This document shows, piece by piece, positions 53,561 to 63,606 of a DNA stretch of 64,000 nt. The stretch lies in NCBI RefSeq assembly GCF_005876985.1, contig NZ_VAHD01000002.1, forward strand, positions 868,001-932,000, written 5' to 3'. The stretch is from Rhodoferax bucti (GTDB lineage Bacteria; Pseudomonadota; Gammaproteobacteria; Burkholderiales; Burkholderiaceae_C). Each line of letters starts with the position of its first letter. The first letter of the stretch is position 1. Below the pieces are notes generated by a model. It did no database searches and was not told the DNA's origin. It saw nothing but the letters and a program-made list of their open reading frames with translations. The translations under genes were made by a program, and so were the position numbers.

Positions 53561-54742
53561 TCACAGCATCGCACGCAAACGCTGCACGGCTGTTTCTAAT
53601 TGTTTCATGGAGCTGGCAGTGGAGAAACGCACAAACTGTGCCGTTTGCGCAGTACCGAAGTCGCGCCCCGGGGTGATGGCCACATGCGCGCGGTGCATCA
53701 CCTCGAATGCAAACTCCCAGCTACTCTTGAGCCCCAGTTTGGCACAAAGTTCCGAGCAATCGGCCCAGGCGTAGAAAGCGCCATCGGGTTGCACCGGCAC
53801 ACCAAAACCCAGGTCACGCAGCGCGGGGATGAAGTAATCCCGCCGTGCCTTGAACTCAGCGCGCCTTGCCTCGTACAGCGCAATGCTCTCGGGCTCAAAG
53901 CAGGCCAGCGCTGCATGCTGCGCAATCGTGCTGGGGCAGATGAAGAGGTTTTGCGCCAGGCGTTCAATCACTGGCACCAGCGATGGGGGCACCACCATCC
54001 AGCCCAGGCGCCAGCCGGTCATGTTGAAGTACTTGCTGAAGCTGTTGATGCTGATGATGTGCTCATCAATGGCCAACGCAGTGTGGCCGAACTGGTCGTC
54101 GTGGCTGAGCGCGAGGTAAATCTCATCGATCAGCGTGATGCCGCCCTTGGCCTGCACCACCGCATGGATGCGGCGCAGCTCGTCCGGATGGATGGAGGTG
54201 CCGGTGGGGTTGGAGGGAGATGCCAGCAGCACACCCCGTGTGCGCGGGCCCCAGGCACTTTCCACTTTGGCGGCGCTGAGCTGGAAGCGCTCGTCCGCGC
54301 TGGTTTCCAGCAACACCGCCTTGCCCTCTGCAGCGCTCACAAAGTGGCGGTTGCAGGGATAGCTGGGGTCCGGCATCAACACCTCGTCGCCCGGCTCGAT
54401 CAGCGCCATGCAGGCGAGGTGCAAGGCGGCAGAGGCACCGGCAGTGACCACGATGCGCTCTGCGGCCACGTGCACGCCAAAGCGGCTGGCGTACCAGGCA
54501 CTGATGCGTTCGCGCAAGGCGGGCAGGCCGGTGGCCGCGGTGTATTGGGTCACACCGTCGCGGATGGCCTTTTCAGCTGCTGCTTGCACCAGCGGGGGCG
54601 CGGTGAAGTCGGGCTCGCCGATATTGAGAAACACCATGGGCGCATCGGTGTGCGCCACTTGTGCGGCCAGGGCAGAAGCTGCCTTGGCAACCTCCATCAC
54701 ATAAAACGGCTCAATGTTCTGTGCGCGTGAGGAAATGTGCAT
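53561..54742 (-). CDS. Class-I/II PLP aminotransferase
   Basis: 393 residues. Family marks: NIGEPDF near residue 41, ASPSNPTGT with the NPTG loop, DEIYLALSHDDQ (PLP-ring Asp), the Schiff-base Lys in SFSKYFNMTGWRLGW and the carboxylate-binding Arg in FVRFSTASS. Substrate is not deducible; aspartate/alanine-type transaminases look similar. It is 18 bp from nusB and tolQ and may be in one transcript with them. Confidence 0.85.
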   Translation of the reverse strand: MHISSRAQNIEPFYVMEVAKAASALAAQVAHTDAPMVFLNIGEPDFTAPPLVQAAAEKAIRDGVTQYTAATGLPALRERISAWYASRFGVHVAAERIVVTAGASAALHLACMALIEPGDEVLMPDPSYPCNRHFVSAAEGKAVLLETSADERFQLSAAKVESAWGPRTRGVLLASPSNPTGTSIHPDELRRIHAVVQAKGGITLIDEIYLALSHDDQFGHTALAIDEHIISINSFSKYFNMTGWRLGWMVVPPSLVPVIERLAQNLFICPSTIAQHAALACFEPESIALYEARRAEFKARRDYFIPALRDLGFGVPVQPDGAFYAWADCSELCAKLGLKSSWEFAFEVMHRAHVAITPGRDFGTAQTAQFVRFSTASSMKQLETAVQRLRAML

Positions 54743-54760
54743 GCGGGGTGTTCTGCGGTG

Positions 54761-55297
54761 TCAGGCAGCGGATTTCTTGTTGCGCTCTGCTTCAATTTCA
54801 ATAGCGCGCAGCTGAGGTGCAATGCCGTTCAGCACGCCATTGACGTATTTGTGGCCATCCGTGCCACCGAACTCTTTGGCGAGTTCGATGCATTCGTTGA
54901 GCACCACACGCCATGGCACATCCAGGCAGTGCTTCATTTCGTAAGCACCGATCCACATCACTGCATGCTCGACGGGGGAAATTTCCGTCATGGGGCGGTC
55001 CAGCTTGGGAACGATGAGCGCATCCAGCTCTTCAGCCTCTGCAATGCAACCATGCAGTAGCGCATCAAAATGGACGGCATCGGCCTTGTTGAAGCCGGCC
55101 AGGTCCCGGGTGAACGGATCGATATCGTCCACTGCATTGCGGCCCACGATGCTCTGGTACAGGCCCTGCAGCGCAAACTCGCGCGCACGGGTGCGGTTGG
55201 ATTTGCTGGCCGCTTTGCGGGCGCCGGTGGCGGTCAGGCCGGTGCGGCTCTGGCGTGGGGGGCGCTTGGTGCCGGAGGTGTTGGGGGTGTCGCTCAT
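54761..55297 (-). CDS. nusB: Transcription antitermination factor NusB
   Basis: 178-residue RNA-binding antitermination protein acting on rrn boxA RNA with NusE. NusB fold marks: [13 protein letters not shown]-like [14 protein letters not shown] near residue 39, and the C-terminal [32 protein letters not shown]. An Arg/Lys-rich N-terminal extension ([13 protein letters not shown]) may add RNA affinity. Start ATG 55297 overlaps the ribH stop by one base (TGATG). Confidence 0.95.
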   Translation of the reverse strand: MSDTPNTSGTKRPPRQSRTGLTATGARKAASKSNRTRAREFALQGLYQSIVGRNAVDDIDPFTRDLAGFNKADAVHFDALLHGCIAEAEELDALIVPKLDRPMTEISPVEHAVMWIGAYEMKHCLDVPWRVVLNECIELAKEFGGTDGHKYVNGVLNGIAPQLRAIEIEAERNKKSAA

Positions 55298-55764
55298 CAA
55301 ATGCTCTCCAGCAGGTTGGCCATTTCCACCGCGACTTGGGCTGCATCGCGGCCCTTGTCGGTTTGGCGGGCAATGGCCTGTTCCAGGTTTTCGGTCGTGA
55401 GGATGGCATTGGCCACCGGCAGTTGGTAGTCCAGCGAAATGCGGGTCACACCAGCGCCGGACTCATTGGCTACCAGCTCAAAGTGGTAGGTCTCGCCGCG
55501 GATGATGCAGCCCAGCGCGATCAAGGCGTCGTACTTGCCTTTTTCTGCCATTGCTTGCAGTGCCACGGGCACCTCCAGTGCGCCCGGTACGGTCACGTGG
55601 TCGATGTCTTTCTCCGCCACGCCCAAGGCCAGCAATTCGGTTTTGCAGGCGTTGGCCAGTGCGTTGGTAATGTCCGCATTGAAGCGGGCTTGCACGATGC
55701 CGATGTTGAGTTTTTTACCGTTCAAACGGTCGGAGGCTGCGGTGCCTTTGTCTGCGCCAAACAT
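55297..55764 (-). CDS. ribH: 6,7-dimethyl-8-ribityllumazine synthase
   Basis: Riboflavin synthesis: condenses the pyrimidine amine with 3,4-dihydroxybutanone phosphate. 155 residues. Signatures: [24 protein letters not shown] and [20 protein letters not shown] start at MFGADKG (55764); the longer frame has no support. Cotranscribed with ribBX (20 bp) and nusB. Confidence 0.95.
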   Translation of the reverse strand: MFGADKGTAASDRLNGKKLNIGIVQARFNADITNALANACKTELLALGVAEKDIDHVTVPGALEVPVALQAMAEKGKYDALIALGCIIRGETYHFELVANESGAGVTRISLDYQLPVANAILTTENLEQAIARQTDKGRDAAQVAVEMANLLESI

Positions 55765-55784
55765 GGGTGGTTCCTTGGTTTGAA

Positions 55785-56900
55785 TTATTTGGTGATGTAG
55801 CCGGTAATTTCCAGGCCGTAGCCGGTCATGCTGGGCATGCGGCGGGGGCTGCCCATCAATTGCATTTTGTGCACGCCGCACTTCAGCAGAATCTGGGCGC
55901 CGATACCGTAGGTGCGCAGGTCCATGCGACCCCGCTCCGGGGCCTGGGATGGGCGGGCGGTGCCCTCAAACTGCTCGAGCAACTGTGCGCCACTCTCGCC
56001 GCAATTGAGCAGCACGACCACGCCTTTGCCTTCAGCGGCAATGTGGGCGAGGGCGGTATCCAGGCTCCAGGAGTGCATGCTGCGGTTGACTTCGAGGGCG
56101 TCCAGCACCGAGAGTGGCTCATGCACACGGGCCGGTACCACGGTGCCGGCATCCCACTGGCCTTTGACCAGCGCCAAGTGCACGCCGTGGCCGGTGCTGT
56201 CTTTGAACGCATGGGCGGTGAACTCGCCATAGGCGGTTTTCATGGTGCGGGTGCCGACCTGCTCGATCAGCGATTCCATCTGGCTGCGATGCTGGATCAG
56301 GTCAGCGATGGTGCCGATTTTCAAACCGTGCTCGGCCGCGAAAAGTTGCAAGTCGGGCAGGCGGGCCATGGTGCCGTCGTCTTTCATGATCTCGCAGATC
56401 ACGGCAGCGGGGCTGCAGCCGGCCATGGCAGAGAGGTCACATCCGGCTTCGGTGTGGCCTGCACGCATGAGCACACCGCCATCCACCGCCTGTAGCGGGA
56501 AAATGTGGCCGGGCTGCACCAGATCGGCGGCCACTGCGTTTTTCGCCACAGCGGCTTGTACTGTTTTGGCGCGGTCGGCAGCGGAAATGCCGGTGGTGAC
56601 GCCTTCGGCCGCTTCAATGGAAACGGTGAAGGCGGTGCTGTACACGGTGCCGTTGCGCGCTGCCATAGGAGGCAGTTTCAGGTGCTCGCAACGCTCCCGG
56701 GTCAGGGTCAGGCAGATCAGTCCGCGGCCGAATTTGGCCATGAAGTTGATGGCTTCGGGGGTCACGTGGTCGGCAGCGAGTACCAGATCGCCTTCGTTTT
56801 CACGGTCTTCTTCATCGACCAGAATCACCATCTTGCCCGCGCGCATGTCGGCGACGATGTCTTCAACGGGGGAAATGGGCACGGGAGTGAGGGTGGTCAT
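55785..56900 (-). CDS. ribBX: 3,4-dihydroxy-2-butanone-4-phosphate synthase with degenerate RibA domain (RibBX)
   Basis: First committed step of the xylulose side of riboflavin synthesis. N-terminal RibB domain (about 1-205) is complete: [30 protein letters not shown]. The C-terminal part (about 210-371) resembles GTP cyclohydrolase II, but the zinc-Cys motif is absent: where CxxxxxxxxCxC is expected it reads [19 protein letters not shown], and RQEGRGIG is missing. So the second half is probably RibX, not an active RibA, and a separate RibA must exist elsewhere. No FMN riboswitch motif was seen upstream. Confidence 0.9.
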   Translation of the reverse strand: MTTLTPVPISPVEDIVADMRAGKMVILVDEEDRENEGDLVLAADHVTPEAINFMAKFGRGLICLTLTRERCEHLKLPPMAARNGTVYSTAFTVSIEAAEGVTTGISAADRAKTVQAAVAKNAVAADLVQPGHIFPLQAVDGGVLMRAGHTEAGCDLSAMAGCSPAAVICEIMKDDGTMARLPDLQLFAAEHGLKIGTIADLIQHRSQMESLIEQVGTRTMKTAYGEFTAHAFKDSTGHGVHLALVKGQWDAGTVVPARVHEPLSVLDALEVNRSMHSWSLDTALAHIAAEGKGVVVLLNCGESGAQLLEQFEGTARPSQAPERGRMDLRTYGIGAQILLKCGVHKMQLMGSPRRMPSMTGYGLEITGYITK

Positions 56901-57053
56901 GCAGAAGGGCTTTCCAAAACTCGTTTGATAGCGGGGCCTTGAGGGTGCTGCATTCCAGTCGGATGCGCGGTGCCTCAGTAGTAACCCCCGATTATCGCCG
57001 CTTTCAACAGGGGCTCCGGTGCGGGCGGCCCGCAAAGCGCCTTAGTAGGGGGC

Positions 57054-57455
57054 TCAGTCCAGCGAGGCGCTCCAGCGCTCATTCCAGCCGGTTTGCAGAG
57101 CGCGGCGGTCCCGCTTGGTGGGGCGGCCACCTGCAATGGAATGGGCCGGTTCGGGGCTCAGGCGCTGCTGCTCGGCAGCCGCCAGGCGCTCGCGGATGCT
57201 GTCTTCGGTTTCGGCATACAGTTTTTGGGCCACAGGTGCCGGGCCGCGCTGTTCGCTGATTTGCAGAATTTCTACCGTGCGTTTGACTTTGCCCTGCCAG
57301 ATGGTGAGGGTGTCACCTATCTTCACATCTTTCGCGGGTTTGACATCGCGGCCCTCCCACTGCACCCGGCCCAGGTTCACCTCGTCCGTGGCCAGCGAGC
57401 GGGTTTTAAAAAACCGGGCGGCCCACAGCCATTTGTCGATCCGGGTGCTTTGCAT
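57054..57455 (-). CDS. hslR: S4-domain RNA-binding protein, Hsp15 type
   Basis: 133-residue ribosome-rescue factor: S4 fold at the N-terminus (RIDKWLWAARFFKTRSLATDEVNLGRVQWEG) recognising 50S subunits with stalled tRNA. The Arg/Lys-rich C-terminal tail ends TKRDRRALQTGWNERW as in heat-shock protein 15. Start MQSTRIDK, 14 bp from the kinase gene. Confidence 0.9.
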   Translation of the reverse strand: MQSTRIDKWLWAARFFKTRSLATDEVNLGRVQWEGRDVKPAKDVKIGDTLTIWQGKVKRTVEILQISEQRGPAPVAQKLYAETEDSIRERLAAAEQQRLSPEPAHSIAGGRPTKRDRRALQTGWNERWSASLD

Positions 57456-57469
57456 GCGTGGGGTAGGTG

Positions 57470-58897
57470 TCAGTTGGGGTGGGCGGGGTGGAGTGGCAAT
57501 CGTACACAAGCATCCAGGCCGGTGCAGGCGCCATGTTCCATCCGGTTGGTGAGCGCAATGCTGCCGCCCAGGGCGAGCACCATTTCGCGGGTGATCGTCA
57601 GACCCAATCCCGAGCCCGAGTGCCCGCTGCCGGCCGCAAACGGTTGGAACAGGCGCATGCGCAGTGCCTCTGAGATACCGGGGCCGCTGTCTGCAATCGT
57701 GAGCTGGGCCTGCCCGTCTGCGGCATGCAGATGAATGTGCAGGCGGCCACCGTCAGGCGTTTGCCGGATGGCGTTATGGATCAGGTTGCGGGCCATTTCG
57801 CGCAGCATCCATTCATGAGCGAGCACGTTGCAAGGCTCGGTCGCCAGCTCAAAGTCGAGGTTTTTTTCGGCAATCAGGGCGGACAAGTCCAGGGCAATGG
57901 TGCGCACCGGCTCAGCCCAGTCCATGGCGTCAAAGTCTTGCTGCTGGCGCACTTGCTCGACCTTGGCCAAGGACAGCATTTGGTTGGCGAGCTGGGTGGC
58001 GCGGTCCACGGTGGATTCGATTTCTTCCAGCCCTTGCTGCGCTGACACATCGCCCCGTAGTGCGGACTGCACCTGCACCTTGAGCACTGCCAGCGGGGTG
58101 CGCAGCTGATGGGCGGCATCCCGCACAAAGCGTTTCTGGTGGTCCAGCAGGTGTTGCAGTTTGTGCATGACATGGTTGGTCGCAACCGCCATGGGCTGAA
58201 TCTCCAGTGGGAGCTCGGCAGCGGGCAGTGGGGTGAGGTCGTCTTCGCTGCGCTGTTCGAGGTCGTTGCTCAGTCGGCGCACCGGCCGGGTGGCCCGGTC
58301 TACCACCAGCAGCACCACGCCGGTGATCACGGTTATCAGAATCAGTTGGCGCTGCAAGGTGTCTACCAGAATCTGGCGGGCCAGCGTGTGGCGCAGTTGC
58401 AAGGTCTCTGCCACCTGCACCATGGCCATGGTGCGTTCGCGGCCGCTGGCCACCGGTTGCAGCAGCACGGCTACGCGCACCGCATCGCCGCGGAATGTCG
58501 CGTCATAAAAATCCACCAAGGCCGCGTAGGGACCTTGTTGGGGAATCTTGCCGGTCCAGACCTCCAAGTCCTGTTCGCCGTCCACCCAGTTACCTCGGGC
58601 GTCAGATACGCGGTAGCTCATGCGGCTGCGGTTGTCGGCTTCAAAGGCTTCCAAGGCAGAGTAAGGCACCTGTGCGCGCAGACGGGCTTGTGCGCCATGG
58701 CCTTCAATATCCAGCAATTCGCCGATGGCTTTGGCCGATGCGAGCAAGGTCCGGTCATACGCCGTATTCACTGCGGCCAGGGCTTGGCGGTACAGGCTGA
58801 AGGTGTCCACCGCAACAAATAGCAAGATGGGGATCAGGATGCCCAGCAGCAGGCTCTTGCGCAGGGACGGCATGGCGCTGCGGCGTGGTGTGCTCAT
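57470..58897 (-). CDS. tctE: TctE-type histidine kinase
   Basis: Tricarboxylate-uptake sensor, 475 residues. TM1 (about 12-35), a periplasmic domain (about 36-180) containing WVDGEQDLEVW, TM2 (about 182-200), HAMP, phospho-His in RDAAHQLRTPLAVL and catalytic domain (NLIHNAIRQTP, DSGPGIS, GSGLGLTI). Its start overlaps the regulator stop (ATGA). Divergent from tctCBA. Confidence 0.9.
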   Translation of the reverse strand: MSTPRRSAMPSLRKSLLLGILIPILLFVAVDTFSLYRQALAAVNTAYDRTLLASAKAIGELLDIEGHGAQARLRAQVPYSALEAFEADNRSRMSYRVSDARGNWVDGEQDLEVWTGKIPQQGPYAALVDFYDATFRGDAVRVAVLLQPVASGRERTMAMVQVAETLQLRHTLARQILVDTLQRQLILITVITGVVLLVVDRATRPVRRLSNDLEQRSEDDLTPLPAAELPLEIQPMAVATNHVMHKLQHLLDHQKRFVRDAAHQLRTPLAVLKVQVQSALRGDVSAQQGLEEIESTVDRATQLANQMLSLAKVEQVRQQQDFDAMDWAEPVRTIALDLSALIAEKNLDFELATEPCNVLAHEWMLREMARNLIHNAIRQTPDGGRLHIHLHAADGQAQLTIADSGPGISEALRMRLFQPFAAGSGHSGSGLGLTITREMVLALGGSIALTNRMEHGACTGLDACVRLPLHPAHPN

Positions 58898-59568
58898 GCA
58901 GCTTTGAGCAGGTAGCCCAGGCCCCGCAGGGTGACCAGACTGACATGGGTGGCGCTGAGTTTTTTGCGCAGGCGGTACACCACCACTTCAATCGCTTCAA
59001 ATTGCACATCGGCCTGACCGGGAAACACCACTTCAAACAGCCGCTCTTTGCTCACTGCATGGCCGGGGCGTGACATCAGGGCTCCCATCAGCGCCAGCTC
59101 TTTGGGCGTGAGGTCCAGCACCTGGTGGCGGTGGTAGATAGCGCCGCTGTTGCGGTCCAGTCGTAACTCGCCAACCTGCAGATCGTTGCTTTGCACCACC
59201 GGGTTGTCTGCGTTGCGGCGGTGCAGGGCCCGCACACGTGCTTCCAGTTCATCCAGGTCAAAGGGCTTGGGCAGGTAGTCGTCTGCGCCGGCATTGAGGC
59301 CCAGCACCTTGTCGCCCACGGTACCGCGTGCGGTGAGGATGAGCACCGGGGTGCGCAGGCCGCTGCGTCTGGCTTGTTTGAGCACGTCCAAGCCGTCCAC
59401 CCCGGGCAGGCTCAGGTCCAGCACCACTACATCGGGTTGCAGGTCGGTCCAGTGCTGCAGGGCCAAGGCTCCGTCACTGCACACATCCACCCGCATTTGC
59501 GCGCGCACCAAGCTGCGTTGCAGGGTAGTGTGCAGGGCCGGATCGTCTTCAATGAGGAGCAGATGCAT
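58894..59568 (-). CDS. tctD: TctD-type response regulator
   Basis: 224 residues. Receiver with IEDDPALH, phospho-Asp in VVLDLSLPGVDG, and switch Lys in LPKPFDLDE. C-terminal OmpR-like winged helix (LTPKELALMGALMSRPGHAVSKERLFE, then VVVYRLRKKL). I took ATG 59568 (MHLLLIEDD); a TTG two codons earlier exists. Activates the divergent tctCBA genes by analogy with Salmonella. Confidence 0.9.
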   Translation of the reverse strand: MHLLLIEDDPALHTTLQRSLVRAQMRVDVCSDGALALQHWTDLQPDVVVLDLSLPGVDGLDVLKQARRSGLRTPVLILTARGTVGDKVLGLNAGADDYLPKPFDLDELEARVRALHRRNADNPVVQSNDLQVGELRLDRNSGAIYHRHQVLDLTPKELALMGALMSRPGHAVSKERLFEVVFPGQADVQFEAIEVVVYRLRKKLSATHVSLVTLRGLGYLLKAA

Positions 59569-59597
59569 GGGCAACAGGCCAGAAATTTTGCGGGTTT

Positions 59598-59630
59598 TCC
59601 CTAGGGATTTTGGACAGCCGAATGACAGCC
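59598..59630. promoter_or_regulatory. Candidate TctD sites in the tctD-tctC gap
   Basis: GACAGCC occurs at 59613-59619 and 59624-59630, an 11-bp period as expected for OmpR-type dimers. Just upstream lies palindrome TCCCTAGGGA (59598-59607). The 105-bp gap carries both divergent promoters. Confidence 0.5.
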
Positions 59631-59673
59631 ACGGCCCGCATCATAGGGCCACCAACAACCATAGGAGACCCCC

Positions 59674-60639
59674 ATGCGTCGCGATACCTTCCTCAAATCC
59701 ATGGCAGTGATGGCCGCTGCCGGTGCATTGCCTTTGTCGGCCCGCGCAGCCACCAACCTGAAGATGATGCTGCCCGCCAACCCCGGCGGCGGCTGGGACG
59801 GCACCGGCCGCGCGCTGGGCAAAGCCCTGATTGATGCCAAGCTGGCAGACACCGTGCAGTACGAAAACAAGGGCGGTGCCGCCGGCGTGATCGGCTTGGC
59901 CCAGTTTGTGAACTCCGCCAAGGGCGACCCGAACTCTCTGATGGTGATGGGCGCGGTCATGCTGGGCGGCATCATCACCGGCAAGCCTGCCGTGTCTCTG
60001 GACAAGCTCACACCGATCGCCCGCTTGACTAGCGAGTACAACGTGTTTGTAGTGCCGGCGGACTCCCCCCTTAAGACCATGAAAGACGTGGTCACCCAGA
60101 TGCAAAAAGATCCCGGCAGCGTGAAGTGGGGCGGTGGCTCCCGCGGCTCCACGGAGCACATCTGCGCTTCCATGCTGGCCACCAAGGTCAATGTGGACCC
60201 CAAGAAGGTCAACTACGTGGCCTTCCGTGGCGGCGGCGAAGCTACTGCGGCCATTTTGGGTGGCAACGTCACCGTGGGCGGCAGCGGTTACAGCGAGTTT
60301 GCGGAGTACATCACCGCTGGCAAGATGCGCGCGATTGGCGTGACCTCGGAAAAACGCCTGCCCGGTCTGGCCAATGTGCCCACCATGCGTGAGCAAGGCT
60401 ATGACGTGGTCCTGGGCAACTGGCGTGGCGTGTATGGCGCAGCCGGCATCACCCCTGAGCAACGTGCGGCCTTGACCGACATGATTACCAAGGTCTCCAA
60501 GTCCAAGGGCTGGGCCGAGGCGCTGGAGAAGAATGCCTGGACCCCCGCCGTGTTGACCGGCAAGGCGTTTGACGACTTTGTGGATGCCGAGTTCGCCAGC
60601 CTGCGCGGCATCATGCACCTCTCTGGAATGCTGTCATGA
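59674..60639 (+). CDS. tctC: Tripartite tricarboxylate transporter binding protein
   Basis: Periplasmic receptor of the Bug family, 321 residues. Signal with RR (MRRDTFLKSMAVMAAAGALPLSARA). Bug marks: PANPGGGWDGTGR, NKGGAAGVIG and GVTSEKRLPGLANVPTMREQGYDV. AGGAG precedes the ATG. The 3' end overlaps tctB by 4 bp (ATGA). Ligand is probably citrate or another tricarboxylate. Confidence 0.93.
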   Translation: MRRDTFLKSMAVMAAAGALPLSARAATNLKMMLPANPGGGWDGTGRALGKALIDAKLADTVQYENKGGAAGVIGLAQFVNSAKGDPNSLMVMGAVMLGGIITGKPAVSLDKLTPIARLTSEYNVFVVPADSPLKTMKDVVTQMQKDPGSVKWGGGSRGSTEHICASMLATKVNVDPKKVNYVAFRGGGEATAAILGGNVTVGGSGYSEFAEYITAGKMRAIGVTSEKRLPGLANVPTMREQGYDVVLGNWRGVYGAAGITPEQRAALTDMITKVSKSKGWAEALEKNAWTPAVLTGKAFDDFVDAEFASLRGIMHLSGMLS

Positions 60640-61145
60640 CCCCTGCGCTGAAAGCGCGGCAGGAAGCTGCCGTTGCCATCGGCGTGCTGCTCCTGGCCCT
60701 CGGGCTGGGGGCGGGCGCGTGGATCATTCCGTCAGAAGCCGGATATGCGGGGGTCGGCCCCGACTTCTTGCCCTGGGTGGTCTCGGTGGCCTTGTTTTTG
60801 TGTGGTGCCTTTCTGCTCTGGGAAGTGCGCCGGGGAGGCTTCAAGGATCTGGAAGTCGGTGACGACGGTGAGCAACCTTACTGGCCCGGTTTTGTCTGGA
60901 TGTCGGTAGGCCTGCTAGTGAATGCCGCGCTCATTACCACCATTGGCTTCATTTTGAGCTGTGCCGTGTGTTTTGTGCTGGCATCGCGGGGCGCTCGGCT
61001 CTCCCAAGGGCAACCCTCCGGCACCGCCCGGACCTGGGCTACGGATGCAGTGGTCGGCTTGCTGATCTCGGCGCCGGTGTACTGGATGTTTACCAAGTTT
61101 CTGGCTATCAGCTTGCCAGGTTTGACCCAAAGCGGATGGCTGTAA
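60636..61145 (+). CDS. tctB: Tripartite tricarboxylate transporter small membrane protein
   Basis: 169-residue, four-TM small subunit (hydrophobic at about 10-32, 45-65, 88-115 and 128-155). The sequence AGYAGVGPDFLPWVVSVALFLCGAFLLW is family-typical. Starts inside the tctC stop (ATGA); its TAA overlaps the tctA ATG by one base. Confidence 0.9.
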   Translation: MTPALKARQEAAVAIGVLLLALGLGAGAWIIPSEAGYAGVGPDFLPWVVSVALFLCGAFLLWEVRRGGFKDLEVGDDGEQPYWPGFVWMSVGLLVNAALITTIGFILSCAVCFVLASRGARLSQGQPSGTARTWATDAVVGLLISAPVYWMFTKFLAISLPGLTQSGWL

Positions 61146-62653
61146 TGGATATTTGGAACCAACTGATTCAAGGCTTCATGACCGCCGGCACGCCGGTGAA
61201 CCTGTTGTGGGCCTTTGTGGGCTGTGCATTGGGCACGGCAGTGGGCGTGTTGCCCGGCATCGGACCCGCCACGGCAGTGGCGATGCTGTTGCCCATCACC
61301 ACCCAGGTGGAAGCAACCGCTTCCATGATCTTTTTTGCCGGTATTTACTACGGCGCGATGTACGGTGGCTCCACCACCTCCATCTTGCTCAACACGCCGG
61401 GCGAAACCTCCAGCATGGTCACGGCCATGGAGGGCAACAAAATGGCCAAGAGCGGCCGGGCTGGTGCCGCACTGGCGACCGCCGCTATCGGCTCTTTCGT
61501 GGCGGGCAGCATTGCCACCGTGGTGGTGACCCTGTTTGCCCCGCTGGTGGCGGAGTACGCGGTCAAACTCGGCCCACCGGAATACTTTTGCCTGATGCTG
61601 CTGGCATTTACCACGGTGAGCGCGGTATTGGGGCAAAGCACCTTGCGCGGCCTGACCGCCTTGTTTCTGGGCTTGGCCATCGGCCTGATCGGTATGGACC
61701 AGATCACCGGCCAGGCCCGTTACACCGGCAACATGCCGGAGTTGCTGGACGGCATTGAAATCGTGCTGGTTGCGGTCGGTTTGTTTGCGGTGGCAGAGGC
61801 GCTGCACTTTGTGCTGTTCGAAGGCAAGGTGGTGGAAACCGAAAACAAGCTCAGCCGTGTCACCATGACGGCGCGTGACTGGAAGCGCTCAATTCCCGCC
61901 TGGATCCGGGGCGCTGCCATCGGGGCACCTTTTGGTTGCATTCCTGCGGGCGGTACCGAGATACCTACCTTCTTGAGCTACGCGGCGGAGAAGAAGCTGG
62001 CCAAAGGTGACAACCTGGCTGAATTCGGCACCACAGGCGCGATCGAAGGTGTGGCGGGGCCGGAAGCGGCCAACAACGCTACGGTGACTACTGCGCTGAT
62101 TCCCTTGCTGACGCTGGGTATTCCGGTGTCCAACACCACGGCGGTGTTGCTGGGAGCCTTCCAGAACTACGGCATTCAGCCTGGCCCGCAGCTGTTCACC
62201 ACATCGTCCGCGCTGGTGTGGGCCTTGATTGCTTCGCTGTTCATTGGCAACGTCATGCTGTTGGTGCTGAACCTGCCCATGGTGGGCTTGTGGGTGAAGT
62301 TGCTCAAAGTGCCCAAGGCACAGCTGTACGCTGGCATTTTGATCTTCGCCACCGTCGGCACTTACGGCATGCGCCAAAGTGCGTTTGACTTGGTGCTGCT
62401 GTATGCCGTGGGTGTGTTGGGCTTGGTGATGCGCCGCTTCAGCTTCCCGACGGCACCGGTGATCGTCGGCATGATTCTCGGGCCCTTGGCCGAGGCCCAG
62501 TTGCGCAATGCCATGTCCATCGGGGAAGGCAGTGCGATGATCTTCTTGCAGCGACCCATGTCGGTCTTCCTGTTGGTGGTGGTGCTGTCGGTGCTGGTGT
62601 TGCCCCGGGTACTCAAGCGCTTTCAGGCCAAAGCGGTAGAACAGCTGGTTTGA
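61145..62653 (+). CDS. tctA: Tripartite tricarboxylate transporter large permease
   Basis: 502-residue, ~twelve-helix sodium-coupled permease. The N-terminal [20 protein letters not shown] and [18 protein letters not shown] repeat-like motifs recur in the second half ([20 protein letters not shown] and [19 protein letters not shown]), which reflects the internal duplication of the family. Start ATG overlaps tctB. Followed by a hairpin repeat and a terminator. Confidence 0.95.
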   Translation: MDIWNQLIQGFMTAGTPVNLLWAFVGCALGTAVGVLPGIGPATAVAMLLPITTQVEATASMIFFAGIYYGAMYGGSTTSILLNTPGETSSMVTAMEGNKMAKSGRAGAALATAAIGSFVAGSIATVVVTLFAPLVAEYAVKLGPPEYFCLMLLAFTTVSAVLGQSTLRGLTALFLGLAIGLIGMDQITGQARYTGNMPELLDGIEIVLVAVGLFAVAEALHFVLFEGKVVETENKLSRVTMTARDWKRSIPAWIRGAAIGAPFGCIPAGGTEIPTFLSYAAEKKLAKGDNLAEFGTTGAIEGVAGPEAANNATVTTALIPLLTLGIPVSNTTAVLLGAFQNYGIQPGPQLFTTSSALVWALIASLFIGNVMLLVLNLPMVGLWVKLLKVPKAQLYAGILIFATVGTYGMRQSAFDLVLLYAVGVLGLVMRRFSFPTAPVIVGMILGPLAEAQLRNAMSIGEGSAMIFLQRPMSVFLLVVVLSVLVLPRVLKRFQAKAVEQLV

Positions 62654-62663
62654 TGCTCAAATA

Positions 62664-62712
62664 GGCCTCTAGCGCACGCTGAATATGCGCAAGCAGCTAT
62701 TAAATTTATAGC
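62664..62712 (-). repeat. 48-bp hairpin repeat element after tctA
   Basis: On the plus strand GGCCTCTAGCGCAC, then GCGCAAGCAGCTA and TTATAGC. Lies between tctA and modA, just before the terminator. Confidence 0.85.
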
Positions 62713-62732
62713 GTTTGCAGGCGGTAGAAAGA

Positions 62733-62761
62733 CGGGGCACTCTGGTGCCCCGTTTCCTTTT
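62733..62761 (+). terminator. Terminator after tctCBA
   Basis: CGGGGCAC/GTGCCCCG stem with TCTG loop, then an interrupted T run (TTTCCTTTT). Separates tctA from modA. Confidence 0.8.
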
Positions 62762-62816
62762 CTGCTGCCGGGGCGGTGGCGAGCGAGCCCGCACTGGCGG
62801 GTGCTAATCTCGGGTT

Positions 62817-63596
62817 ATGGCAAATTTTTGGAAAACTGCGGTGCTGCGTGGGGTGTTGACCGTGGCCGGGTGGGCCTGCGGTGTAGCGGGCGCGCAGGCC
62901 GACACAGCGTTGGTGGCGGTAGCGGCCAACTTCAGCGGCACTGCGCAGCAGCTCGCGGCAGACTTTGCGCGCAGCAGCGGCCACCGTATTCAACTGGTGC
63001 CCGGCGCCACCGGAAAGCTGTATGCGCAAATCCGCAACGGCGCTCCCTTTGATTTGTTGTTGTCAGCGGATCACGCCACGCCCGCGCGCTTGGTGAAAGA
63101 GGGTGCAGCGGTGCAGGGCAGCCAGTTCACCTACGCCACAGGCCGGCTGGTGCTGTGGAGCAAACAGCCCGGGCTGGTGGACGCCCACGGCGAGGTGCTG
63201 CGCAGCCGCTTTGAGCGCCTCGCTATCGCCGACCCCAAAGTAGCTCCCTATGGTGCAGCGGCCCTGGAAGTGCTGGACCAACTGCAACTGCGCAGCCAGG
63301 TGCAGGCGCGCCTGGTGCAGGGTGAGAGCATTGCGCAGACCTACCAATTTGTGTTTAGCGGCAATGCGCCCTTGGGCTTTGTGGCGCTATCTCAGGTCAT
63401 GGCGGATGGCCGCATTACAGAGGGCTCCGCCTGGGTGGTGCCCGCCCGCCTGCACACCGCGCTGCAGCACGATGCGGTGCAGCTCCAGCGCGGCAAAAGC
63501 AATGCGGCCGCGCAGGCCTTTTGGAGTTACCTGGCCTCAGAACCCGCCCGCGCGGTAATCCGTAGCCACGGCTATGAAGACGGTCCGGGCCGGTGA
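62817..63596 (+). CDS. modA: Molybdate ABC transporter binding protein
   Basis: Periplasmic molybdate receptor of 259 residues. Signal [28 protein letters not shown]. Mature part starts [22 protein letters not shown] and has [24 protein letters not shown], where backbone and Ser/Thr residues hold the oxyanion. C-terminus [11 protein letters not shown] typical. Followed by modB 10 bp later. Confidence 0.92.
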   Translation: MANFWKTAVLRGVLTVAGWACGVAGAQADTALVAVAANFSGTAQQLAADFARSSGHRIQLVPGATGKLYAQIRNGAPFDLLLSADHATPARLVKEGAAVQGSQFTYATGRLVLWSKQPGLVDAHGEVLRSRFERLAIADPKVAPYGAAALEVLDQLQLRSQVQARLVQGESIAQTYQFVFSGNAPLGFVALSQVMADGRITEGSAWVVPARLHTALQHDAVQLQRGKSNAAAQAFWSYLASEPARAVIRSHGYEDGPGR

Positions 63597-63606
63597 AGCG
63601 GGAGCC

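Noticed and set aside
56901-57053. FMN riboswitch before ribBX
   Set aside because: Looked for the conserved RFN core pieces on the minus strand and found none; only GC-rich leader of 153 bp.
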